From Gamsiella multidivaricata (Eukaryota; Mortierellomycota; Mortierellomycetes; Mortierellales; Mortierellaceae), in NCBI RefSeq assembly GCF_025024155.1, contig NW_026251816.1:33496-97495 (forward strand): a stretch of 64,000 nt of DNA, given 5' to 3'. The notes under the pieces are model-generated. The model did not search any database, had not been told where the DNA came from, and was given only the letters and a program-made list of their open reading frames with translations. Of this stretch, positions 25,012-37,976 are shown in pieces; the first letter of the stretch is position 1; each line of letters starts with the position of its first letter. The translations under genes and the position numbers were made by a program.

Positions 25012-25662
25012 TTATAGCGTACGGTTCTTCAACAGTGCCATCTCCACTGCGCCAGAGCCCCAGTCCAATCCATGATTGTGTCCCTTGCCCTCCTTGTCCA
25101 TGCCGGCACGGCTCAATGCCTGATCCTCGTTCAAGCAGGTCAAGACTCCAAAGATCACTGGCAGACCCGAGTCCAGGCCAACGCGCATGATTCCCTGCGT
25201 GACAGCCTCGCAGATGTACTCGAAATGCATGGTCGAGCCCTTGATCAACACTCCGATACAGATCACGGCATCGAATGCCTGCTTGCTTCCTGTAGCAGTA
25301 GCACTAGTGGTACTGGCACCGATGGAGGCGGGTCTGGCTGAGGTCGTGGGTGAGGAGAGGTTGAGGCCGTCCAGGAGGTTGACATTGCCCATCAGGTCAT
25401 TGGCTCCTTCGGCGGCACGGATCTGTGAGACCTCGATGAGCTTCTTGGCCGCAAAGGGCAGCTCGTAGGCGCCGGGTACGGACTCGATAACGATGTTCTC
25501 GGGCTTGACTTTGTGCTGCTCAACCATCGCCTTCTTTGCACCCTCGACCAGTCCCTGGACGATGGCCGAGTTCCAGCGAGTGTGGACGATGAGGATGCGG
25601 AGGCTTGAGCCGTCCTGGGCAACAGCTGCGGGTTCGAGGCCCTTGTGGAAGTCGTCGAGCAT
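25012..25662 (-). CDS. RIB4: 6,7-dimethyl-8-ribityllumazine synthase
   Basis: A single-exon gene of 216 aa. The enzyme joins 5-amino-6-ribitylamino-uracil with 3,4-dihydroxy-2-butanone 4-phosphate, the penultimate step of riboflavin synthesis. Family blocks are present: ILIVHTRWNSAIVQGLVEGA at the N-terminus, ESVPGAYELPFAAKKL, then GVLIKGSTMHFEYICEAV with the conserved His, and the C-terminal GKGHNHGLDWGSGAVEMA. Between the second and third blocks there is an insert of about 35 residues rich in S, T and A (about residues 91-127). It makes the protein longer than the usual 155-170 aa. The insert lies where family members have a loop, so the fold need not be disturbed. Confidence 0.95.
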   Translation of the reverse strand: MLDDFHKGLEPAAVAQDGSSLRILIVHTRWNSAIVQGLVEGAKKAMVEQHKVKPENIVIESVPGAYELPFAAKKLIEVSQIRAAEGANDLMGNVNLLDGLNLSSPTTSARPASIGASTTSATATGSKQAFDAVICIGVLIKGSTMHFEYICEAVTQGIMRVGLDSGLPVIFGVLTCLNEDQALSRAGMDKEGKGHNHGLDWGSGAVEMALLKNRTL

Positions 25663-25902
25663 GATGAATGAAGAAGAAGGAGAATGAGTGTGTATGTGTA
25701 TGTGTGTGTGTGAGAGTGAGGATCGAGTGGAGTTCGTTCAGAAGGACAGGGGCCAGGGGTGGCTGACGCAAAATGACCTCACGCGCATGAAAAGCGCAGC
25801 GCGTTTTCGAGTCGGAGACAACCACCGCCACTGACCACAGCAAGTTACACTGATGGACTAAACAAAAAATATCTACAGGGTTTATTAACTGGTCTTTCGA
25901 AT

Positions 25903-26952
25903 CTATCGCCGACTGTGGTTGCGGCTGCTCCGTCGAAGGTTATCGTTCACAGTGACGGCAGCCGGTCTGTCGAACCCACCATTCGAAGACATTGCCGCTC
26001 CAAAAATCGAGCTCAAATCAGGCACGATATTCGAACTTGGACCTGCGAGCGAGCTCTGGAACGCAAAGTTCCCAAACGAGGCTTCCTTCTGCCTCCTCTC
26101 CTCCTCCTTCTGATGCGCCTGCAAAAATTGTCCAAACTCAAACTGCTGTTGAGGCGTCAACACCAAATCCATCCCTCCCGGACTCGACGTGACCTTGCTC
26201 ACCAGCTGATGGTCTCTTTGAAAGGCCAATGTGAACAAATCCGCCAGATCAAGCTCCTTCCGGTGCTGGGCCCGTTGCTGCTGTCGTCGTACCAGCCACT
26301 CCTGAAGCAACGTTTGCTGCCTCTCTTGCTGCTGCAACTTCTGCTGCATCTCTTGGAACTGCTGGAACTGTCGGAGGTCTTGCTCTGCCTTATTACGCTT
26401 CTCAAGCTCGATTTGGTACTGAACTAACTCTTCTTGCTTGCGCTGCTGGTCGCGCTGCTGTTGTGCCAATTGCTCCTGGAACCTCATGTACGATTGCAGC
26501 TGCAGAAACTCTTGTGGGTACTCGGTCGCAAACGTGTTCATATGCGCGAGAAAGCCATGCGGGTTCGTGACCTGGAGCTGGCGAAGGAATTGAAGGTACT
26601 GGACTCGAAGGTCCTCTTGTTCCTTCTGCAGTCGTGCAGCCTCGTGGAAGGTCCACGGTGCTGCACCCTGGGCAATAGCCTGTGCCGCAGCGGCGACCGG
26701 AGGCAGAGGACGGAAGAGCGAGGGGGGGTCGGAGAGGAGTGGGGACGAGTTCTCGAACGGATCTGGGGTATTGGGATCACATTGTAGCATATACTGGAGA
26801 TCGACGTCCATGAACGACTGACGCGTGGTGCGGCGAAGCATCCTTGGGACAGCCGCGGGCTGGTTGGGGTTGGCGCCGGCACCATTGGCGTCGCCGTTAA
26901 TGCCACGGTTGCGGCTCTTCAAGGGAGCCTTCTGCTTCATCTGGGGCTTCAT
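25903..26952 (-). CDS. Q-rich coiled-coil protein of unknown function
   Basis: One exon, 349 aa. The frame stays open for 61 codons upstream of the chosen ATG, but that stretch crosses a TATA-like sequence and looks like 5' UTR, so I start at MKPQMKQKAPLK. The N-terminus is basic. Residues about 100-260 are a long Q/E/R-rich helix with an extended coiled coil (QQQRDQQRKQEELVQYQIEL and similar), then a short S/G-rich tail ending in RRSSRNHSRR. No catalytic motif or known domain is seen. It could be a transcription- or RNA-associated scaffold, but composition alone cannot show this. Confidence 0.7.
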   Translation of the reverse strand: MKPQMKQKAPLKSRNRGINGDANGAGANPNQPAAVPRMLRRTTRQSFMDVDLQYMLQCDPNTPDPFENSSPLLSDPPSLFRPLPPVAAAAQAIAQGAAPWTFHEAARLQKEQEDLRVQYLQFLRQLQVTNPHGFLAHMNTFATEYPQEFLQLQSYMRFQEQLAQQQRDQQRKQEELVQYQIELEKRNKAEQDLRQFQQFQEMQQKLQQQERQQTLLQEWLVRRQQQRAQHRKELDLADLFTLAFQRDHQLVSKVTSSPGGMDLVLTPQQQFEFGQFLQAHQKEEERRQKEASFGNFAFQSSLAGPSSNIVPDLSSIFGAAMSSNGGFDRPAAVTVNDNLRRSSRNHSRR

Positions 26953-27070
26953 GATAGTGAGCTTTGTTTTTGAAGGATAGGTTTGTGGGGGATGTGTTAT
27001 AGGTCTCCAAGTAAGGAAGAGGTAGTCAGGATGAAGAAAAAAGAAAGGGAAGATGTTCTTTGGACCAAGG

Positions 27071-27080
27071 TTTATATATT
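27071..27080 (-). promoter_or_regulatory. TATA-like box of the Q-rich gene
   Basis: On the minus strand the sequence reads AATATATAAA, about 120 bp before the chosen ATG of the Q-rich gene. It fits a core promoter and argues against the longer upstream frame being coding. The remainder of the 26953-27335 gap holds no other feature I can name. Confidence 0.45.
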
Positions 27081-27335
27081 TTCTGCACAAATGAGCAAAT
27101 GAGCAAATGAGCACGACCTTTGCCACTATCTCCAAGGATGCCTTATAAGGGAATTCTTCTGTCTGATGTTGACATCGACGAGTCTAATCCAACGTCCCTC
27201 CCCTGTGTGCGGCCATGCCGAGAGCACCGCCCTTGGGTGGCCTGGACCTCCATGAGATCCATCCGCTCCATACCGTCTCTTTTTCTTGACGTCGAAGAGG
27301 TCGAAGAGTGTGAGCGACAACCAAGAGATCCGCTT

Positions 27336-28653
27336 TTATTTGATGCTCATATCCTTCTCGCTACTACTATAGCTGCATATACTCGACCGTCCTGACCCCA
27401 CGACTCCCACGCCCATCATCTCCGGGATCGATGCCGCAACACTCCTAATACTGCTCGCACTACTGAGCAGTCCGCCACCCAGCCCCAAGCTGGCTGCAAC
27501 CTCACGTTCCCACACCCCTCCACCACCACCACCACCACCACCACCAATACCACTACTAATGCTCATGCTCTCCACATCCCCATACCTCACATAGCTGCCA
27601 CCCCCTCCAATGCTACCTCCCATGCTACCTCCCATGCCATGATATCCCTCCGCAAACCGACCGAGCCCCAGTCGTTGCCCACACCTGGTCCCACAGAACC
27701 AGATCCACAAACGTGCAAGCACAGTCCTGGGCCGCGGCTGGTTCCTCAAATCCCTGATCAACACCAGCAGCGACCATCCGTGCACCAACGCAATAATAAT
27801 CTCCAGCGCCATAACTGTCATTCCACCGCTCAGCTTCTCCGCGTATCCGCCACCCGTCCCCGTATTCGGATTGTTATTACTGTTGCTGTTGCTGAAATCC
27901 AGATCTAGTGGCAGTGGGTGCTCCTTCCGGAAGTCGTGCCCGGCGAGCAGCATGAATAGTACAGAAGCAAGCGAGAGGACCCGGAACAAGAAACGAAGAC
28001 ACCAGATCGCGAGCGCAACCTGAGTTAGTCGTAAAGATCGACGGGTGGCGACCATGAGTCCGATGGCATTATCGATGATCGAGAGGGAGGCGATCACCAG
28101 AAGTGCGTACACCGCTGCGGCCTCCGTGTGTCCGTCCACATCCCGCTCGAAAGCTGACGACTCGACTAGGCGGAAGTGGTTGAAGAGAAATGGGGTGATT
28201 CGATAGCTGTCGAGAAACGTATCCCGTTCTGGCCGACGGCTGTTCTCCTTGGTGTGAGGTTTGTTATTGCCCTTGTAGTGCTTATCCCTGCTGCTGTTGC
28301 TGGTGTCGTCCTTGCCACCGGGGTTGAACGAGAGCTGCTTCTGAGGCGGCGAAAACAAAAGATGCTTTGTGTCTTGAAGTAGAGTAATCGGTGGTAAAAT
28401 TGCATGTTGGTCTAGTCAAGAGTCAAGAGGCAAAGAAGCTTATATATATGTATATATAAATGCATCTATTAAGTAAGACCGGCCTCGTTGCTTGCAACTT
28501 ACAGTCGGCAAAGCTGTCGAGTGCTTGGATGTGTTTGCTGGTCGACAGGATGATGGTGGTAGCGAAGTAGATCCCATAGAGCGACACCAGGGCAACAACC
28601 AAGCGGGGCCATTCCCGGAGGCGACTGCGGTACAGGGTAAATGTCGATGTCAT
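27336..28653 (-). CDS. Four-span membrane protein, unknown function
   Basis: Two exons (28653-28503 and 28411-27336) give 408 aa; donor GTAAGT and acceptor CTAG split a Tyr codon. Hydrophobic segments suggest four transmembrane helices. One is in exon 1 (LVVALVSLYGIYFATTIIL). Two are in the middle (AVYALLVIASLSIIDNAIGL and a following Leu/Phe-rich segment). One lies at about two thirds (MALEIIIALVHGWSLLVLI). Between helices 3 and 4 is a N/S/G-rich loop, and the C-terminus is very Gly-rich with a run of about ten Gly, followed by a Ser-rich tail. I do not recognise the family. The glycine tract is encoded by a GGT/GGC repeat and may vary in length. Confidence 0.75.
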
Positions 28654-29056
28654 ATATAGATATTAGTACGGGATGGGGAGGGGTATATTGGCGCGAATAA
28701 GGTATGTGTATATGTGTAGTGAAGCAATTGAGGCTGTTGAAGCAAGTGGTTGTGTTGTGGAGAACGTCGGAGGAGTGGTGGTGGGGAGGATGAGGGTATA
28801 TGAAGAACGCGGGAGGGGTAAGCAGGAGCAGGAGCAAGGAGAACAAACAACAGCCCACCCCCAAGGTATCAAGACATTACCCTCCCTCCCCCGCCCTCCC
28901 TTCCCCCCATATCTGAAGGCGAGCACAATTCATGCCAAGCATGTTTTTTTTTTTTTTACGTGTTCAAGCGTTTATACGTGTTTGTGTGCTTTTGTGTTTA
29001 TTTCAGTAGAACCATCGTGTACGTTGCTGGCACAGAACACAGTAGTATAGCTCCAT
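28654..29056. other. Gap between membrane-protein gene and separase
   Basis: Both neighbours are on the minus strand, so this holds the separase 3' end and the membrane-protein promoter. It contains a T run at 28943-28956 and G-rich (plus strand) low-complexity sequence. No gene is supported. Confidence 0.5.
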
Positions 29057-32000
29057 TCAGGTACTGCTTCTCTTCAGGAAGCAAGGTATACCATAGACCA
29101 CCGATGCAGCCCCAACCAGATACTTCAGTCGACACTCCTCCCTCGCCTCCTTAACTGCCTCCACAAGCGACAATTGCGTCTTGTCTGACTCCTTCGCCTC
29201 TCCAGAGCCCTCGATTCCCTCCATCTCCTGCGTCTCGTCCTCTCGGAAACTCTTCGTTGTCTTCAGAGCCTGACTGCCCTCAGCACCACCTTGAAGATTC
29301 TCTTCTAATCCCCAGTATCTGAACGCCGCCATGCTGAATCGATCCAGGTCCTTGTCCGTCACATCCCACAAGTTGGCTACAACTGTAGGGCATCCAGCCA
29401 GCAGATAGTTCATCGCGTTACCCGTCGGGTCGAACTCTCCTCCGCCTCGCATCTGTCCTGAACTACAACCCAGTAGAAGGGAAACAGCGCAATGTCCGAG
29501 CTGTCGGATCTGGGTCGACTTTACGTATTGCTCGCCTCCAGAGTGACCAAAGTAGCTGAAACGATATAGCCCCACAAAAGGAAACAAAGAAACGGATCCA
29601 TTAAGTACATGACATATCGGTGACTCTTATGATTCAAAAATCACTTCCCCCTAGGAAAGATAGATAGCCGACTTACATATAAAGGTCGTTCTTGGAGAGA
29701 CCATCGATGCATTCCAGATCCAAAGGCGCCCTCCCAATGATTCCGTCCCAACCTTGTTGCTTCCCTACGTATTCCTTGAATTCGTCCTCCGTATTCTTCA
29801 GATCCCCTTCAGGGTTAAGCACGTAAAATGTCTTTTGAGGGTCCACCTCCAGGTCCCGCCACTCACTGCCCCACTGCTCTCCTGCCTCGTCCATAGAGTC
29901 CTCGCCTGGGATACTGAGGCTATTCCGCGGATTCCTAAAAGGGTCTTGACCCCGCTCTTCTTTGGATATCAGATATTTTTGTTGAAGGATACGATCTCTC
30001 AGGAAACACATCGAGGGCACTCTTGAAACTGCCTCAGAACGCAGCCCTGGGCAAGACTCCCATGGGAACGTCTGCAGATGCTTGTCTAGAATCAAGATCA
30101 CATGCGCCCCATCATCAAATCCGCTGTTGTTGGCCTTTGTCTCCTCTAACCAATAACGATGCAGCGCTTCCTTGATCTGCAGCGCAATCCGGCCAAACTG
30201 GACCTCTGAATATTCTACAACAGTGGATGCGGCAGCCGGCGGTGGCGCATCTACTCCTGTTGCTGATGAAGACGAAGATGAAGATGAAGTCGAAGAGGTC
30301 ATGTGCTGATATAGGTAGGCGTCCAAAAGAAAATAGATCAGATCCTTGAGCACTGCGAACGAGGGCTGGTCTCCAAGGTGCAGGATCACTCGGCAAAGTT
30401 CAATATTGACCTCCAGCTGGATCTGCGACCCTTTGCTCGAAGTTGCACTAACACGCCGGCCCACTGCACGACCTCCCAGAGCAGAAGAAGCCGAAGACAT
30501 GGTGTTGACGGCCTGAGACATGATCCACTCCAGCGTTTTCTTAAACTCCATCAGGTTCTCAGCGTTCGCTGGTGTGTTGTGTGATTGAATCAAGCCCTTG
30601 AGTCCACAGAGCCAATGCTCCTCCATCATCGCTAAAAGAACAGCCAGTCGATTGTCCAGAATCAGCCGCTGATTCCACCAGTTGGCCTTGACATCCCTCG
30701 GCAAGTCAGCAGGATTAAGAGGGACTCCCGCCAATCCTGCACGCGTAGCATGGAGGTTAGAGGTCACAGCCAAGGTTTCATGACTTTCCTTCAAGATATC
30801 CTGCAGCTCCTCCACCGCATCCTTAAAAGACAGTGGCGGAATCGATTCAAGTGAATCCTCTTCGTTGTCAAATCCCAGGCCCAACCCGAGCTTAAGGCCC
30901 AAATCTTGATCGTCACTCTCTCTTAGTTGAGCTCGATTCAGCGGCAGCCTAACAACAAGAGGCATGGCATTCGCCCGCATTCGGTTGACATACAGAACCT
31001 CCTGCTCTACGTCCATCGATAGAGAGACCACCGTCCAATTGTCGGGCAAAATGTCGATAAAGTCTCGTTGAAACGTCTCCGGTTGGTCTTCCATGATCAG
31101 CGCATCGCGTTCGTAAACATTGCTCAGAATTTCCAAGAACGAGCGCTCGTTGCCATGTGCAGTAGAAGGACGTAGACGACTTTGGCGATCAAAATACTCT
31201 CGCTTTCCACGGCGGGTCTTGAGATCCATAGGGTTCATGCCAACCTCCTTTAGATCCATGTCCTCCTCTTCCTCCTCCTCGTCGTGAGAATCGATATTGA
31301 AGTGGCCTCCCAAGTCCCGATTATCATCGTCATCATCCGCAGCTAAGGACAGCTGCAGTCGCCGCGGCTTCTCCAATCCGACATAGTTGATTGTTTTGTT
31401 TCCTCGCCGCTGTGCGAAAGGTTTCTGCTTCTGTGGAAATAACTGCTGTGGCGGTTGTTGATTAAGCAGAGCATGGCTATCCTTGACTTGGATGTCCCTT
31501 GGCCACGCATGGTCGTCGTGCAAAGACTCTGGGTTCAGTTTTTGCTTGATCAATCCATGCATCTCTCTGTGCTGTGTAACCGCCTTTGCCATTTCTAGGT
31601 AGCAGGCTGCCCGATTAGCCATGGCCCATAAAATGGTATTTTGAGCGGCCCTGCCCGAGTTTTCGGAGACATCGTTGTATAAGGTCGACTCCAAAACCGA
31701 TAGATAAACCTGTTTCGCGCAAATGTCCGAGACCACATGCGGAGAATCGATCTTAGCCGAAAGCCTATAAGCCTCTGAAAGATGTCCCTGGGCTTCCGTC
31801 AACAATTTGTGATAATTGTCGATCAGGCTCTCTCTCGATCCATGCTGTGTTCTCTTTGAGGGTACGGCTCCACGTCGAGTCCTCGATGGACTTCCCAAAG
31901 TTGGCTCATAGGCAAGTTGAGAGCGACGGCGACGCGTCATCCTTGTAACACGGACAGACGGTGATGACAAAAGTGATCCTGGAGACGTAAAAGGGGACAA

Positions 32001-35000
32001 AGACACGCTCGCTTGACTAAAGTGAGCAGGCGGCGCTGCCACTTGCTGAGTTCGAGTCTTCATAAATAATCCCACAGAAAGAGCCGAGTCCGGTATCATA
32101 GCATACAGTAGGTGTTTCGCCATCGCATCCTTGAGCTCCAATATCATTACCTTGGCCTTGGTAAAATGGTATTCCGCCAGCGTGAATAACATGGGATCTT
32201 CAGCCCTCGCCCTCTCTAGTAATCCATATGCCTGCGCCCGCTGACCTTCTTGACCAAAGATTAAACTAGTTCTGTACCCCAACGCAGCCTTGATCCCACC
32301 CAGGGTGACGCACTCGAACTGGGCTTGATCAGGCGTAGTTGGACCTTGAAATGCACCAAACTGCAAGTTTGCAGCATTCCGCCCACCAATCCCTTGACGG
32401 CGACCGACTGTAACCAGCTTGGCCTCACGGGGTGTCTGTGGTTCCCTAATCACAAGCTGCTCAAGCCCCAAAATAAACGACTTGTCCATTAAATGCGACA
32501 GCACATCGTCTGTACGGTAGTATGCCTTCAGTGATAGATCCCACTGCTCGATTGCAAAATAGAGATCGCCGTTCAGCAACTGGATCCTCGCATCCTGAAC
32601 CTCCCAGGCCAGGGCACCGGCGTTCGATTCATCCTCCTGCATGGCCAGGTCCTGCAAGATCCGTTCGCTCTCTAGCCACTCGTGTTTCCGCAACCCCAGT
32701 TCTGCTTCTTCCAGAATGAAACGGTCCATAGATTTGCCAGCCTTGGATAGAAGTGCGATGCGTTTGCCCTCCTTGACGAAATACTGGGCTTCGCGAACGC
32801 TACCCTGGACCAAGTACAGCTTTCCCAATTGGTGGTAAGCCTCAATCAAAAGCCTGAAAATCGACCATTGATATCGCTGATTTGCCAGCATCTCGAGACC
32901 CTCGTGTAATTGTCTATTCTCCACGGATGGTCGGTCCTGCGTCGAGCTTTGCCGTGGATCAGTAGGTTGTTCCTGTACTAAAAACGGATTCTCCATCGGT
33001 TGCTGAGCGACGATATCGGGGTCCCTATTTGCTGCTTTGATTGCCGTCGAAAGGGAGGAGACAATGCGACTCAGTTGTCGGCCAGCTCGTTTCGAGTCCA
33101 AAATCGCCTCAGAGAGATCGCCCTCATAATAAAGCAACTGCGATCTAGCCAGCGACGCCTCCACCAAGATCAATGCTCTGTGAACCTTGGCTTCAACCTT
33201 TCGAGATAGCGATCCTTTTTTGATGACTGTGCTGGAAGTTCCTTCGCGACCGTGGATCAAGGGGCGACTAATATCAGAATAATGTCTTGCCTGGTTGTAT
33301 GCTGTCACGCCCTGAAGTTTGTGTCCGACTGATGTGAGGTACAAGCTGTAGACGAGAAGCCATGTTGTGTATACTTCGCCTTGGTATATTGACTGTTTCG
33401 ATGTCCTCGACATTTCCTCCAGAAGGAGCTTTCCATGGTTCAGGGCCATCTTAGCTTTTCCCGAGTATCCAAGCGCGAGATATGCCTGTCCCATTCGAGC
33501 ATAGATTCGCACAGCGTCTAGTAGCCGATCAAAATCAGCAAGGTGATATAAGCATCGATTAATCAGTGTTCGACAGAGGTGAAACAGTTCAAATAGTCAT
33601 AAAACACCTACTCAGAAGCGATCAATCTTACCTGCGCAGGTATCTTCCGTCACGGTCATGACGCCGTTGCAAAGTTTTAGCATAAGGAGACAGATTTGTA
33701 CTTGCAAGACAAGGTAGTCATTCATGCCCAAACAATCCGACAGCATTTGCAGGTGATCAAACAGCAGCTCAGGCTCTGGTAGTTGCTTCAAGGCCTGCTC
33801 AACTTTGGATCGATGGTTCACTAGCTCCAGATCTTCGCAAGATATGAAGCACTCAATATCGGAAAGAGCGATCTCCCAGAGCTGCAGCGCAATTTGGAAC
33901 GGCTTTGATTTTCGAGAAAGTCCATTGGTCCTACAGCGATCGAGAACTCCATACCACGAGTACGCTATCGCCAGATGATGGTTCCTGACGGGTTCCAGTT
34001 CTCGATCAGCCTTCAGGTCTCTCTCCTTCAGGATCTCTATCGCCTCTTCCACAAGATGAAGGGCCTCCTGCTGCATATCCTTCTCTGAATTGTCCTGGTG
34101 CAATACTGCGAGTTTGACTAGGACACGCGCTCGCCGAATCGGATTCGTAAGCGCCCTGCCACCTTTGTAGATCTTTGACATTAGGTGCTTCAAGATATCG
34201 GATTGCTCCCGTAAACGCTGTTTGACTTGGTTTGTTCTCACGCTCAGCACCGACAAGAGGTTGCATTCGAATTCCTGCACGATGCCGCACAGAAAAAGAG
34301 GTATTCCAGGTTGAGTCATCTTTGACTTGAACTCCGGCACCGAGATGAGCACAGATTCGAAGCTAGATCCCTGCATCGTAAGCAGTGCTCGCGCACGCCT
34401 ATTCAACAACTTTGCGGCGGGAAGCTGGGATGTTTTTATATCAGTCAACGCAGGCATGTCGATGGCGTGAAACGCACTGAGAGGCAGGATACAGAGTCCA
34501 GAGTTGAAGCACTCTAGTGCCAGCTTGAGGTTATTGACAGCTTGGAGGCACACCCCTAGGACCTCGTAGCGATTCGCCAGGACCAGTCTTGCCTCAACTT
34601 TGGACCCATCGCTGTTGTCGCCCGAATCTTCCAGGCTGGCGTCGGCCAAAAGATCCTCACCAAGCCAGGCTTGATAGCATTCAATCGCAACCCTGAGAGG
34701 ACGGATGGCCTCCTCTCGCTTGCCTGCCTTGAATAGGGCTCCACCATGGTTGTAAAGGGCATTTGAAATCCATGGAAGTGATTCACTGTCCTGCATCTCC
34801 TTAGCCATGGTAAAGGCAGATTCAAGATAGTCCTCAATTGCTCTCACCTCGATTGACGCCATTGTGCTGAGATTAGACTGGTGCAGTCGGAAGAGAAAGA
34901 GGATGGCGTCGACTCTTGCACAGGACAGTTTTGCTGGATTTGGAACGGCTTTGCTGTCGGATTTGTACACGGCCTAATAATAATAAGAGATATAGGAGTT

Positions 35001-37976
35001 GGTCACACTTCGAAAGCGTGGGAGTGCTTATATCCTGATATAAAACAGACTTTCGTACTTACCACATAATCGATCTGGACACGACTCCACAACCCAGCTG
35101 AAACAGTTGACAGTGATTGAATAATGACTAAAGTTGATCTGAGGCATAGCAAGGACATCTGCCTTGAACTTGACATCGCGACTATGTCAGCACCACCCAC
35201 GCTGGGCCCCTTTTCGAGCTTATCCATAATTTTCGATCCGATGCTCCGTATATTGTCCATGGACCGAAAGATCCGAGCAATATTCTGCAGAGTAGCTGAG
35301 GCCAAACTCTCGCTCGGAATTGACGGTAGTACATGTTCCAGAGACGACAATGCCCCTTTCGCGTTTTCCATACTGTCCTTTACATCCTGTTCTATAACAT
35401 CATTCAAATAAAGAAAAGATTGGTATGATAAGCGATCGGTTCTTACACTTCGGTTATGGATATGACATCGTTTTGGACAAGCATAGATACCTTTTGATGG
35501 CGCTGAAAGCCAATTCTGTAAGGCATCCTCAAACGACCTTAGCGCCACAACTACTTCTTTGAGACAGCCAATTGCCAGATGTGCGGAAGCAGCGTCTGAA
35601 CCTGAAGATACAGCGGCAGTCGGTAATACAGTTGACGCCGTTGCTGATCGAGCGACTGGGGTAGGCTTCTGCTTCGTTTCGGTAGCTATGGTAGGCGATA
35701 TGAGGTGCCGAGTGGGGGATACCAATTGTTGCGTTGAACACGCTGTTGTTGCCTCTGTCATGTCCTGATCCTGATCCTGATCCTGATCCTGGCCGCTGTC
35801 CAGGATCTTCTGCACAAATGCTTGGATTGCTTCATCGTTAACCTATTTGAAGTTATATAGCAAACGTCTAGTAAATGGCTTGTCCAGGTCTGGGCTTCTT
35901 GTTTTGAAATGAAAAAGATGGAAGCCTACCTTGTGTGCGAAATGGTGAAGATGCTTATACCACTCCTGGAACCGAGGATTAGAGATATCGATCGTCTCAA
36001 GGTCGACGAGGAATTGGAAAAACACCCTATACAAATTCACAAGATGCGGTATGTCTTCTTGACTCCTCCCATCCCTTGTCGCCTTCTCGTATTCAACGCC
36101 GCATCTCAGAATCTTATCCCAGATCATGCCGTCCTTGATCTCGGAAAGGTGTTTGTGCGCTGCATAATAACGCATTCCATGCATTCTCAGCATAAACGCA
36201 TGATAATGACCCTCTATAATGAAGCCATGGACACTGGTATTAATTACCAACATAAGAAAACCTTATGAACTGTCAACGTTCATGGCGGTCAGTCCTTACC
36301 TCGAGTAGGATTATTTTCGACAGCATTTCCTGCACCAATGAACAGCAGTCGAAAGAGGGCGTCTAGAGACTGCAAACCAGCTTGTCTCTGCACCTTGGCC
36401 AAGAACATGCACCAATCGTAGGGAGACTCAGGTTGAGACATCATCTCTGGTAGTAGCTATTAGCGGAAGAAAAGCAAGCGTCAGCCCTGTGAAAATAATC
36501 AAGATGTCTATAGAGTCATCGTCGTTGAATTCATCCGGTGGACGTACATATGCCAAAGATCCGTTCCTGACGTCCATCCAACAACGCAGAGTATTATTGT
36601 GCAGCGCTTGAACCAGCCTGATAAAGGTCAATGCCTGATCGAGTCCACTACCGGCTGAAGGCGGCGCGTCCTGTGTTGAACTGGCAACTAGCGTCTGAAG
36701 GGCTCTTGGGAATGGAAATGTGAAAAGATGCTGATATGTTGTTTTGATCGAGTCGACAGACGAAGATGGCGCAGCGCTGAAGCCACTCCGAGACCTTGGA
36801 CGTTGCTGCTCCTGTTTATTTTTGGTACCCAATTCCTTCTCGCCCCATATTGATACGGCACATTGGATCAGCTGCTCGCGTAAGAACCCAAGCTCCTGCA
36901 GTGCTCGCTTTTTCTACAAAGAGTAGAGTTCAGACAAGAGTGTCCTTAATCAGTTTCATATCCAATGCTCAGAACTGCAATGATCCGTGGCAATGTGATG
37001 GCAACGTAGTCCTTACCATTCCAAGCTGAATAACTTTAGAAATCAGGTTCGAGCGCGCCTTTTCGATTTCAAACACACTGGTCGATATGTCGTTGCCCAT
37101 TAGCTCCAGAATCCGTACTCCCAGAAAACCAACATCGATCAAAACAGTGATATGGACAAATGTTGGCTGATCCGTATCGTAGATCGGAACTTGCTTGCCG
37201 ACTTTTTTATTTCCAAGACTGAGCGACGATGGTCCTGTCATGAATGCCGATGACTCCGTCATTACCGTTACTTGCTGTGCCCCTGCTGCAACTGCCCTTG
37301 ATGTTCCCGGTATAGTCGGTTTGTTGGTCCGTGCCTTCATATCCACTTTTGTGATCCCAGGGATCGGATCGACGTCCTTCCTTGCACCACGCATAAGCCC
37401 GACACGCCTCTGACTGGAGTTATCGTCGACATGATGTGATGGATCCTTGGCTGCATAAAGTGGTCGCATCGATTTGACCACGGATCCGGAGCGCGATCTG
37501 TTCACTGCTGTCGAGGCGATAGCGGTAGCATGCTTTGTCGTGACGACGGTTTTATTAGATATTGTCGTTGTTGTAGTTGAAGACACGACTGTTGTGGTGG
37601 CGGAGCTGATGCCAGCGTTGCTCGTAGTAGCTACTGTAGAAGCTGTTTCTCGTGCTACAATGTCAGACGAGTCGGGCTTGACGACCTCGGACCATTTGGT
37701 CAATGTCGCAAGGCTCTGGTTGAACAGTCGCTTGACCTGCTTTCCCAGAAACGCCGCGTTGTCGTCAGGCGCATTGCCTTTGAGCGAGGAGGTAGCAACA
37801 TTTCGGCTGTTTGACTGTTTCTTCTTCGATATAGAGGCCTGTAGCGAGGATAGCAGATCGGTCAGCTCAGGAACGAGCTGCGCGTTGTATCGTCGATGGT
37901 CAGCCAAAGAGTCGATAAGTGTATCAAGTGCAGCGTGTTTTTGCGCTGCATGAGGGTTCATTTCCCTCGCTGACAT
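29057..37976 (-). CDS. ESP1: Separase (ESP1, peptidase C50)
   Basis: Nine exons (37976-37017, 36913-36548, 36456-36300, 36213-35930, 35842-35491, 35391-35063, 34973-33632, 33517-29677, 29555-29057) encode 2709 aa, at the large end for separases. The C-terminal protease domain has the catalytic His motif IYFGHSGGEQYV (His about 2548) and the catalytic Cys motif LLLGCSSGQM (Cys about 2574), followed by a conserved end (VVYGIP). Separase is a CD-clan cysteine protease that cuts the cohesin kleisin at anaphase after securin is destroyed. The long N-terminal part is helical, TPR-like repeat sequence. Acidic and Ser-rich linkers occur near exon 8. The 99-nt intron 35392-35490 is stop-free and a multiple of three. 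The start MSAREMNPHAAQ is the first ATG of a plausible coding region; upstream sequence in frame looks noncoding. Confidence 0.92.
35764..35793 (-). repeat. Hexanucleotide repeat in separase exon 5
   Basis: Five exact copies of cctgat (plus strand) encoding alternating Gln and Asp. The unit keeps the reading frame. Confidence 0.9.

Noticed and set aside
37474..37953. Plus-strand 159-aa Val/Thr-rich frame
   Set aside because: Antisense shadow of the Thr/Val-rich part of separase exon 1.
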